DNA of 64,000 nt from Streptomyces olivochromogenes (GTDB lineage Bacteria > Actinomycetota > Actinomycetes > Streptomycetales > Streptomycetaceae): assembly GCF_001514115.1 (NCBI RefSeq), contig NZ_KQ948452.1, positions 412,460 to 476,459 of the forward strand, in the 5' to 3' direction. The notes below the pieces were generated by a model, which searched no databases, was not told the origin of the DNA, and saw only the letters and a program-made list of their open reading frames with translations. Both the position numbers and the translations under genes were made by a program. Below, one piece after another: positions 53,305 through 64,000 of this stretch. How positions within the stretch are numbered: position 1 is the stretch's first letter; each line of letters starts with the position of its first letter.

Positions 53305-54677
53305 GGGTGACGGGTCTCCCGGTGCGTGAGCTGGTGGGTCAGCTGGGCGAGGGTGTCGAAGCCGATGCCGTCGAAGCCGGCGACGGAGGTGGCGAGGCGG
53401 TTCTTGAGAGGGGTGGTCCAGCGGTCGGGGAGGGCTGCGGGGGCGCCGGTGAGCAGGCCCGCGACGCTGCCCGCCGTGGCGCCGTTGGAGTCGGTGTCCC
53501 AGCCACCGGACACCGCGCGGCAGATGGAGCCGGAGAAGTCGCCGTCCGCGTGGGTGAGGGCGGCGGCGATCAGGGCGGTGTTGGGGAGGGCGTGGACCCA
53601 GTGGTAGGCGCGGTGGGTGGTGTGCAGTGCGTCGACGACCGTGTCGAAGTCCTCGGTGGTGCGGGCGAGGTGGACGGCGTGGCGGATCGCCTCGGCCAGC
53701 CGGGAGGCGGGGGGCACGACGGTGAGGCCGGTGCGCAGGCAGGCGTGGATGTCGCCGTGGCCGGTGGCCGCCTCGGCGATGGTGGCCGCCGTGAACATCG
53801 CGGCGTACACGCCGTTCGCGGTGTGGGTGAGGGTGGCGTCCCGGTGGGCCGCTTCCGCGGCGGCGGCCGGATCGCCCGGGTTGGTCCAGCCGTGGACGTC
53901 GGCGCGGATCAGGGCCCCGATCCATTCGCGGAAGGGGTTGCGGTGGTGGGCCGTGTGCGGGGGTTCGATGCCGGTGAGGAGGTTGCGGTAGGCGACGCGC
54001 TCGGCGGTGAACGTGCGGCCGGCGGGGAGTTCGTCCAGCCAGAGGCGGGCCACGTCGGCGGTCGTGAAGTCCCTGCCGTACCGCTGGAGCAACAGGAGGT
54101 TCAGGAGGGGGTAGTTGAGGTCGTCGTCCTCGGGCATGCCGTCGATGTTCTCGGCGAGGGAGGTGGCGGCGGAGCGTCTGTTCCAGGGGTGGGTCCGGAG
54201 GAGGTCGTCGGGTACGCCCCGGGCGGTGAACCAGGTGCGCAGGGGCCAGTTTCCGGCGGCCCGGGCCAGGTCGCGGATCCCTTCGAGGGGGAGCTTCTCC
54301 ACCGGTTTGCCGAGCAGGCAACCGGCCGCTCTGCCGAGCCAGGCGGCTTCCAGGTGGGCCTGGGTGGGGGCCGGCGCGGGCACGGGCCGGGCGGGCCAGT
54401 CCGGGCAGTGGGCCCTGATCTGCCCCAGGTCTGTCGGCTCTGTGTCCGCCAACCCGCTGGGCAGTTCCGCCAGTTCGTCCAGGAGGTCGCCCGCCAGTGC
54501 GCGCAGGTACCGTGAGGCCGGAGTCGGGGACGTGCCCGCGCGCGGTGGGGCCTTTAGGCCGCCCGCCGCGTGCCAGCGGGCGGCGATCGCCTCCGGTGCG
54601 CGGCCGTCCTGGTAGGCCTGGGTGAGTTCGTGGCCGAGAAGGTCCTCGGGTTGGACCCAGGTCAGTCGGAGCGTCAT
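53301..54677 (-). CDS. ADP-ribosylglycohydrolase family protein (first type)
   Basis: A 458-aa member of the ADP-ribosylglycohydrolase (DraG/ARH) fold. The first 105 residues are an extension (LTWVQPEDLLGHELTQAYQDG) found in one actinobacterial subgroup. The fold starts with LGRAAGCLLGKPVEK. The metal-binding sites are GMPEDDDLNYPL (EDDD at 183-186 in place of TDDT) and VSGGWDTDSNGATAGSVAGLL (GWDTDS). Thus both metal sites are present. ATG 54677 overlaps the preceding stop (ATGA). It probably hydrolyses an N-ribosyl bond; the substrate is unknown. Confidence 0.87.
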   Translation of the reverse strand: MTLRLTWVQPEDLLGHELTQAYQDGRAPEAIAARWHAAGGLKAPPRAGTSPTPASRYLRALAGDLLDELAELPSGLADTEPTDLGQIRAHCPDWPARPVPAPAPTQAHLEAAWLGRAAGCLLGKPVEKLPLEGIRDLARAAGNWPLRTWFTARGVPDDLLRTHPWNRRSAATSLAENIDGMPEDDDLNYPLLNLLLLQRYGRDFTTADVARLWLDELPAGRTFTAERVAYRNLLTGIEPPHTAHHRNPFREWIGALIRADVHGWTNPGDPAAAAEAAHRDATLTHTANGVYAAMFTAATIAEAATGHGDIHACLRTGLTVVPPASRLAEAIRHAVHLARTTEDFDTVVDALHTTHRAYHWVHALPNTALIAAALTHADGDFSGSICRAVSGGWDTDSNGATAGSVAGLLTGAPAALPDRWTTPLKNRLATSVAGFDGIGFDTLAQLTHQLTHRETRHP

Positions 54678-55834
54678 GGGGTCCCCGTCAGCTCGGCGTA
54701 CGCGGACTCGTGGGCGCGGCGACGGCCCACGTCACGGGCGAAGATCTCGCGGGTCACCCCGGTGAGGGTGGTCGCCGGGGCGTGCAGGTCCAGGCGGCTG
54801 GACTCGGCGACCGTCTTGGCCCAGTCGTGGGGGATCTCGGAGCCGAGGGCACCGGCGAGGGCGCCGGACATGGTGGCGATGGAGTCGCAGTCGCGGCCGT
54901 AGTTCACCGAGCCGAGGACCGCGTGCCGGTAGTCGCCCCCGGACACCACCAACATGCCCAGGGCGACGGGGAGTTCCTCGATCGTGTGGAGGCGGGAGGG
55001 GCGGCGGGCGGCGAGGGAGGGGGAGCGGTAGTCGGGGCCGACCGTGTCGTAGGGGGCCACCGCCTCGCGGAGCGGGATCAGCGCCGACTCGAAGTCCGTG
55101 TGGCGGGCGGCGACTTCGCAGACCGCCTCGATCGCCGACCGGGTGCCGTCCTTCGCCAGGGACAGGCAGGCCGCGACGACCGAGTCCGGGCGCGCCCCGG
55201 GCGCGCAGGCCGCCGCGACCCCCGCCGCGAAGACGGCCGCCGCCTCCCGCCCGTACGACGACTGGTGGGCGCCCGCGACGTCGAGCGCCTCGGCGTACGC
55301 GCCCGCCGGGTTGGCCGCGTTGACCAGGCCGACCGGCGCCATGTACATCGCGGCGCCGCAGTTGACGATGTTGCCGGTGCCGGCCTCCCGGGGGTCAGCG
55401 TGGCCGTAGTGGAGGCGGGCCACCAGCCACTTCTCCGCGAGGAAGATCCGCTGGAGGGGGATGGCCTCGGCCTCCAGTTCCGGGATCCAGCGCGGGCCCG
55501 TCATGAGGTCGGGGACCAGGTGCTCGGCGACGGCGTACGCGTCGAGGTGGTCGCGGACGGTGGCGTACACGCGTACCAGCGCGTGGGTCATCAGGGTGTC
55601 GTCGGTGACGTGTCCGTCGCCCTTGTGGTACGGGGCGATGGGGCGGGCGGTGCGCCAGGCGTCGCCGTTCCAGGGGCCGACGATGCCGTGGATCCGGCCG
55701 CCGTGCCGTTCGACGATCTGCTCGGGGGTGTAGCCCTCGACGGGGCCGCCGAGCGCGTCGCCGACGGCGGCTCCGACGAGGGCTCCGGTGATGCGTTCGT
55801 CGAGGGTTCCGGTTCCTTCTCCTTTGGGCGTCAT
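54674..55834 (-). CDS. ADP-ribosylglycohydrolase family protein (second)
   Basis: A 386-aa ARH/DraG-fold protein with complete metal-binding motifs: GAAVGDALGGPVEG near the start, HVTDDTLMTHALV (TDDT at 77-80), and VNYGRDCDSIATMSGALAGAL (GRDCDS, about 312-318). In studied members these residues hold two Mg ions that activate attack on the ribosyl C1. ATG 55834 is 8 nt after the stop of the upstream gene; GGAGAAGGA precedes it. It resembles the fourth copy (57188) in active-site layout more than the others. Confidence 0.88.
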   Translation of the reverse strand: MTPKGEGTGTLDERITGALVGAAVGDALGGPVEGYTPEQIVERHGGRIHGIVGPWNGDAWRTARPIAPYHKGDGHVTDDTLMTHALVRVYATVRDHLDAYAVAEHLVPDLMTGPRWIPELEAEAIPLQRIFLAEKWLVARLHYGHADPREAGTGNIVNCGAAMYMAPVGLVNAANPAGAYAEALDVAGAHQSSYGREAAAVFAAGVAAACAPGARPDSVVAACLSLAKDGTRSAIEAVCEVAARHTDFESALIPLREAVAPYDTVGPDYRSPSLAARRPSRLHTIEELPVALGMLVVSGGDYRHAVLGSVNYGRDCDSIATMSGALAGALGSEIPHDWAKTVAESSRLDLHAPATTLTGVTREIFARDVGRRRAHESAYAELTGTP

Positions 55835-55841
55835 GCCCGAA

Positions 55842-57191
55842 TCATCCCTCTGGGGTGGCCAGTTCCGTCGCTTCCAGGAGGTCGGCGAGTCCGATCAGGT
55901 CCGTGCCCGTGAGCCGGGGCAGCGCGCAGCCGGACAGGATGCGGCAGGCGTCGCGCCAGGAGGCCGGGATCGCGGCGCCGCCGCCCAGCGCGCCGGTGAG
56001 CGCGCCCGCGAGGGCCGGGGCCGAGTCCGCGACCCGGGACAGACAGGCGGCGGCGGGCACCGCCTCCGCGATCCGGCCGCGTGCGGCGGTGGCCAGGGCG
56101 AGGGCGACCGGCACGGTCTCCGCCGCCGCGATGCCGTAGCTGTAGACGTGGTCGACGATCTGGTGTTCCAGGAGGGGGACCAGGGCGAAGGTGTCCTCGC
56201 TGGCGCGGGCGAGCCGCAGTGCGTGCCGCGCGTTGCGGCCGATCTCCGTCGACTCGGGGAGCTCGGCGAGGGCGGCGTCCGCGCAGGCGTCGACGTCGGC
56301 CCCGGCGAGGGCGAGCGCGAGGGCCGCGGCCATCGCGCGGGCGCCGTGCACCCCGTCGCCGTCCTGGGTGTAGCGGGCGTCGAACTCGGCGAGTTCCGCG
56401 GCGAGTCGGGGGTCGCCCGGGTGCGCCACGGCGAGCACACAGGCCCGTACGCAGGCCGCGTCGTCGAAGTAGTGCGGGTTGTCGTGGCCGGTGGCGGGCG
56501 GGCGCAGCCCGGTGGCGAGGTTGCCGAGGCCCGCCCGTACGGAGATCCGGGCGCGGAGGGGGAGCAGCGCGGACTCGACCTCGGGGGCGCGCTCGGCGGC
56601 CGCGGCGACCTCGCTGGCGACGGCGTTCCAGGACAGGTCGATGGACGCCCGCATCCGGCGTTCCCGGCTCAGGTCGCCGAGCGCGCTGCGGTCTCCGGCG
56701 CGCAGCACGGCCTCCGCCGCGAACGCCGCCCATTCCGCGTCGTCCGACGGGCCGAGCCGCAGGGGTTCCGGCGGCTGGTTCAGCGCGATGGGCACGGGCA
56801 GAGTCGTCGTCGCGTTCTGTTCCGCGAAGGTGTCCAGCTCGCGGGTCAGCCGCCGGGTCCACTCGGGCATCCGGGCCGCGCGGTGCCGGCCGGCGGGCCA
56901 GCCGGCGGCGTCGCCCGCGGCCAGTCCGAGCAGGAGGCCCTCGATCCGGCGGGGGCGCGGGGCGGGTGCGGGGGCGGCGCCCGGCTCCGTACGAGGGGTC
57001 GCGCCCGACGCGGGGGAGTCCCCGGTGTCGGACGTCGAGGGTGAGTCCCCGGTGTCGGACGTCGAGGGTGAGTCCCCGGTGTCCGACGTCGAGGGTGAGT
57101 CCTCGATGTCGCAGATCGAGACCGATCCCCCGGCTTCCGGTGCCGAGACCGATCCGGTACCGGGTTCGTCGCCCACCAGGCCGGGTCTCAT
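55842..57191 (-). CDS. ADP-ribosylglycohydrolase-like protein with degenerate metal sites
   Basis: A 449-aa protein with the ARH fold (GLLLGLAAGDAAGWPAG, DGDGVHGARAMAAALALALAGADVDAC) but unusual active-site positions. The usual TDDT segment is replaced by DTFAEQNATTTLPV (about 120-132). The C-terminal GxDxDT is replaced by LSRVADSAPALAGALTGAL. Residues 31-58 are three copies of SPSTSDTGD, coded by a 27-bp tandem repeat, then a Pro/Ala-rich linker. It may be a noncatalytic partner of its three paralogues. ATG 57191 overlaps the preceding stop. Confidence 0.85.
   Translation of the reverse strand: MRPGLVGDEPGTGSVSAPEAGGSVSICDIEDSPSTSDTGDSPSTSDTGDSPSTSDTGDSPASGATPRTEPGAAPAPAPRPRRIEGLLLGLAAGDAAGWPAGRHRAARMPEWTRRLTRELDTFAEQNATTTLPVPIALNQPPEPLRLGPSDDAEWAAFAAEAVLRAGDRSALGDLSRERRMRASIDLSWNAVASEVAAAAERAPEVESALLPLRARISVRAGLGNLATGLRPPATGHDNPHYFDDAACVRACVLAVAHPGDPRLAAELAEFDARYTQDGDGVHGARAMAAALALALAGADVDACADAALAELPESTEIGRNARHALRLARASEDTFALVPLLEHQIVDHVYSYGIAAAETVPVALALATAARGRIAEAVPAAACLSRVADSAPALAGALTGALGGGAAIPASWRDACRILSGCALPRLTGTDLIGLADLLEATELATPEG
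57016..57123 (-). repeat. 27-bp tandem repeat inside the third ADP-ribosylglycohydrolase gene
   Basis: Units 57016-57042, 57043-57069 and 57070-57096 are nearly identical, and 57097-57123 is degenerate. Each encodes nine residues (SPSTSDTGD on the minus strand). Copy number can change without a frameshift. Confidence 0.85.
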
Positions 57192-58291
57192 GGCTGCACC
57201 TCGTCATCGTCGTCGGCAAGGATGTAATCGCTGGTGAGGGCGTACGGGTCGGGGGGTGGTGGAGGTGCCGTGCTCCCGGTTCCCCACTTCCCGTCGTCCC
57301 CCGGTGTGAGCAGTTCCGCCACGTCCAGTACGTGGTGGCCCGCCATGGAGGGCAGGCAGCTGCCGCGTGCCGGGCCGATGGCCGCCGCCCAGTCCGCCGG
57401 GATCGCGGCGGCGCCCCGGGTCGCCCCGGCCAGCGCACCCGCCACCGCGGCCGTGGTGTCGGCGTCGCGGCCCATGTTGACGGCGGTGAGGACGGACTCG
57501 GTGAAGTCGCCGTCGGCGGCGGCGTACGCGCCGAAGGCGAGGGCGACGGCCTCCGGGGCCAGGTCCGTCCAGGGGTAGCCGCCGATGACGACCGCCGAGC
57601 GGACCGCCCGTTCCCCGCGATGGGCGACGGCCACCGCCCGGCGCAGGGAGCGGGCCGTCCAGGAGTCGTCCGGGATCACGGCGAGCGCGGAGGCGACCAC
57701 CGCGATCGTGGCCGCGCCCGCCATCGCCGCCGCGACCCCCGCCGCGACCGCCTGGCCGCCGTAGATGCCCTCGCCTTCGTGGCTCACCGAGCCGTCGATC
57801 GCCACCAGCCGGGCCGCCTCCGCCGGGCGGCCCGCCGCGAAGACGCCGAAGGGGGCGGCGCGCATCGCCAGACCGTCGCTCCAGGCGTGCCGGTGCTGGG
57901 CGGAGATGGGGGCCGCGAGTCCCCGGCGCAGGTTCTCCAGGGTGCCGCGCTCGCTGAAGCCGGCGCCCCGGAACGGCCCCTCGTCGCGGTCGGCGATCCA
58001 CTGGTGCCAGGCCGCCTCGACATGCGTCACGGTGAGTGCCGAACCGTGCCGGGCCAGCAGCAGCCCCGAGAAGATCGCGTACTCCGTGTCGTCCGTCCCG
58101 GCCGGGTGCTCGGCGACGTACCCCGTGATCCGTCCCCACTTCGCGCGGATCTGCGACGGCCTCATGTTCTCGGCGGGCGCGCCCAGCGCGTCCCCGACGG
58201 CGAGGCCGAGCAGCGCGCCGCGGGCCCGCTCGCGCAGAGCGGCCGAGTCCCCGGATGCCGGGACGGAGGGAATGCAGGCGATGGAAGCCAT
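57188..58291 (-). CDS. ADP-ribosylglycohydrolase family protein (fourth; first gene of operon)
   Basis: A 367-aa ARH-fold protein with the most canonical motifs of the four: LLGLAVGDALGAPAE, AGTDDTEYAIFSG (TDDT at 66-69) and VNMGRDADTTAAVAGALAGATRG (GRDADT about 271-277). ATG 58291 follows a good GAGAGGAGAGG site, so it is the operon's first gene. The C-terminus is Pro/Asp-rich. Its stop overlaps the start of the degenerate copy at 57191. The 249-bp region 58292-58540 between it and the divergent transporter gene holds both promoters; I recognise no operator there. Confidence 0.9.
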   Translation of the reverse strand: MASIACIPSVPASGDSAALRERARGALLGLAVGDALGAPAENMRPSQIRAKWGRITGYVAEHPAGTDDTEYAIFSGLLLARHGSALTVTHVEAAWHQWIADRDEGPFRGAGFSERGTLENLRRGLAAPISAQHRHAWSDGLAMRAAPFGVFAAGRPAEAARLVAIDGSVSHEGEGIYGGQAVAAGVAAAMAGAATIAVVASALAVIPDDSWTARSLRRAVAVAHRGERAVRSAVVIGGYPWTDLAPEAVALAFGAYAAADGDFTESVLTAVNMGRDADTTAAVAGALAGATRGAAAIPADWAAAIGPARGSCLPSMAGHHVLDVAELLTPGDDGKWGTGSTAPPPPPDPYALTSDYILADDDDEVQP

Positions 58292-58540
58292 ACGGTGCCT
58301 CTCCTCTCAGGGCGCAGAGCCCTTTGGGGATGTGTCCCACGGGAGGGGGCGGGGAGAGCCGTCCGCGGCTCCTCATTCACCCGGTCGACATCTGTGCATG
58401 ATCCTTCACGGATGAGCACCCGAGGGTAAAACCGCAGGTTAGCCCAGCCTTTCCTTGCTGGCGGAGAAGAAATTCCAGGCGTACTTTCGTGGTTGTCGAA
58501 AAGTAGAAACAGTCCAATCGACGGATCCTGGGGGACCGGT

Positions 58541-59272
58541 ATGTCCATCATCGAGACCGAAGCGGCACTGCACGTGGCGCACCGCGACAACCACACCCAC
58601 CGGGACGTGAACGGCGGATGGCTGCGCCCGGCCGTGTTCGGCGCGATGGACGGGCTCGTGTCCAACCTCGCCCTGATGACCGGCGTCGCCGGCGGGTCCG
58701 TCTCCCATCAGACGATCGTCATCACCGGGCTCGCGGGCCTGGCCGCCGGCGCCTTCTCCATGGCCGCGGGCGAGTACACCTCCGTCGCCTCGCAGCGCGA
58801 ACTCGTCCAGGCCGAACTCGACGTCGAGCGCCGTGAGTTGAGAAAGCATCCGCAGGACGAGGAGCGCGAGCTCGCCGCGCTGTACGAGTCGCGCGGCGTC
58901 GATTCCGCGCTCGCCCGCGAAGTGGCCAAGCAGCTCTCGCGTGACCCCGAACAGGCCCTGGAGATACACGCCCGCGAAGAGCTCGGCATCGACCCCGGCG
59001 ACCTGCCCTCCCCGGCCGTCGCCGCCGTGTCGAGCTTCGGCTCCTTCGCCCTGGGCGCCCTGCTCCCCGTACTGCCGTATCTGCTCGGCGCGACCGTCCT
59101 GTGGCCCGCGCTGCTGCTCGCGCTGATCGGGCTCTTCGCGTGCGGCGCGATCGTGGCCCGGGTGACGGCTCGAACCTGGTGGTACAGCGGAATCCGGCAG
59201 CTCGCGCTCGGGGGTGCCGCGGCGGGTGTGACATACGTCCTGGGCAGCCTGTTCGGTACCGCCGTAGGATGA
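58541..59272 (+). CDS. VIT1/CCC1-family transporter
   Basis: A 243-aa membrane protein of the vacuolar iron/manganese transporter family (CCC1/Nodulin-21). Features are GWLRPAVFGAMDGLVSNLALMTGVAGG (helix 1 with the conserved Asp), GLAAGAFSMAAGEYTSVASQRE (helix 2 with the Met/Glu metal site), a Glu-rich cytoplasmic metal-binding helix (QAELDVERRELRKHPQDEERELAALYESRG) and three more helices. It would move Fe2+ or Mn2+ across the membrane. ATG 58541 has CTGGGGGACC upstream. It is divergent from the ADP-ribosylglycohydrolase operon; no Fur/DmdR box recognised. Confidence 0.88.
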   Translation: MSIIETEAALHVAHRDNHTHRDVNGGWLRPAVFGAMDGLVSNLALMTGVAGGSVSHQTIVITGLAGLAAGAFSMAAGEYTSVASQRELVQAELDVERRELRKHPQDEERELAALYESRGVDSALAREVAKQLSRDPEQALEIHAREELGIDPGDLPSPAVAAVSSFGSFALGALLPVLPYLLGATVLWPALLLALIGLFACGAIVARVTARTWWYSGIRQLALGGAAAGVTYVLGSLFGTAVG

Positions 59273-59282
59273 TGTATCGCGC

Positions 59283-59306
59283 ACTTATGCAAGGGACTGC
59301 ATAAGT
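59283..59306. terminator. A/T-rich inverted repeat after the VIT-family gene
   Basis: ACTTATGCA (59283-59291) and TGCATAAGT (59298-59306) form a perfect 9-bp stem with a six-base AGGGAC loop, starting 10 nt after the stop. It may be a terminator, or an operator in the long gltB upstream region. Confidence 0.5.
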
Positions 59307-59310
59307 AGCC

Positions 59311-59337
59311 GTTACTCGCTGGTTTCGATTGCTTAAC
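59311..59337 (-). promoter_or_regulatory. GlnR-box-like site upstream of gltB
   Basis: On the minus strand the bases read GTTAA-GCAATC-GAAAC-CAGCGA-GTAAC. These match the order and spacing of the GlnR consensus gTnAc-n6-GaAAc-n6-gTnAc, with one deviation. The site lies about 300 nt before gltB, in a 365-bp gap that has no gene. GlnR is the nitrogen regulator of actinobacteria. Confidence 0.4.
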
Positions 59338-59589
59338 CACTGGGAATGAGCCGTAAGCGCTGCGGGCAATGAGGCCTGCGCCGCGCCAGTGCGGTGGGTG
59401 ACGTTGCCCGCCGTGCTCCGGGCCCACGGACATGGATCTGTCCGCTTAGGTCCCCTTAACTTCACTGTCGTGCGAGGTGCCCCCACGCCACCCCTGGGTG
59501 TCCGCATGTTGGAACGCAGTATCCGGTTCCCGAGAACCGCTCCATCATGTAACCTGCACGAAATTTTGCACCCCTAAGCAGAGGGCCAA

Positions 59590-59625
59590 CGTCGTCCCTC
59601 GGCACATGCATATGCCACGACGACG
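59590..59625 (+). promoter_or_regulatory. Leader hairpin in front of gltB
   Basis: CGTCGTC (59590-59596) pairs with GACGACG (59619-59625), and inside it GGCA (59601) pairs with TGCC (59613) around CATGCATA. The stem ends just before GGGAGAGCC, the likely ribosome binding site. It could modulate gltB expression. Confidence 0.35.
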
Positions 59626-59637
59626 ACGGGAGAGCCG

Positions 59638-64000
<4,363 letters not shown>

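Noticed and set aside
59273..59637. Small protein or tRNA gene in the gap before gltB
   Set aside because: Short frames there have poor third-position bias and no ribosome binding site, and no cloverleaf or TTCRANNY box was found.

Overview
The window is a stretch of a Streptomyces-type actinobacterial chromosome. It is very GC-rich, with strong G/C bias in third codon positions and many GTG (a few TTG) starts. It carries genus markers such as DivIVA with a long Gln/Pro/Gly insert, SepF and SepG, a T-box on ileS, bifunctional PriA, TrpM and the HGxxPAAW family. The content and order resemble the conserved core block running from sepF/divIVA to gltB in Streptomyces. I see no rRNA, tRNA, prophage, insertion sequence or CRISPR array.

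Layout. (1) 1-3035: the end of a YggS-like gene, then sepF, sepG and divIVA (cell division and polar growth), followed by strong terminators and a 47-bp repeat family. (2) 3036-13115: ileS (minus) with a T-box leader, a DksA-type zinc-finger protein with a histone-H1-like N-terminus, lspA, an RluD-type pseudouridine synthase, a GNAT acetyltransferase, a Na+/H+ antiporter and an MscS-type channel. (3) 13215-23293: a dienelactone-hydrolase-like protein, a small secreted protein, Tat-exported PhoD, a membrane-anchored DsbA-like protein, an unknown membrane protein, a DUF2252 protein, dnaE and a small hydrophilic protein. (4) 23528-32065: a NYN-domain protein, an ABC exporter pair, a DUF2567 protein, a 24-aa bL37 ribosomal protein gene, a YbaK deacylase, a LON-domain protein, a TPR-like protein and a beta-helix membrane protein. 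(5) 32240-48074: amino-acid biosynthesis. The operon hisD-C-B-(small membrane protein)-hisH-priA-ridA-hisF is followed by an ArsR regulator/MFS pair, then hisI-trpE, small membrane proteins and trpC-trpM-trpB-trpA. PriA serves both histidine and tryptophan synthesis, and no trpF is present in the window. (6) 48192-50284: a second DsbA-like protein and lgt with a long charged tail. (7) 58291 down to 50343: a tightly coupled minus-strand operon of four ADP-ribosylglycohydrolase-fold proteins, a ribokinase, a CaiB-type CoA-transferase and a CitE/HpcH-type lyase. This is the least explained system here. (8) 58541-64000: a VIT-family transporter, then gltB (glutamate synthase large subunit), cut by the window end, with a GlnR-like site and a leader hairpin upstream.

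Several genes appear to have leaderless mRNAs (a -10-like box 6-8 nt before the start and no Shine-Dalgarno). Most operons use ATGA/GTGA stop-start overlaps. Regulatory sites proposed here (T-box, ArsR operator, hisD palindrome, PHO box, GlnR box) rest on pattern recognition only.
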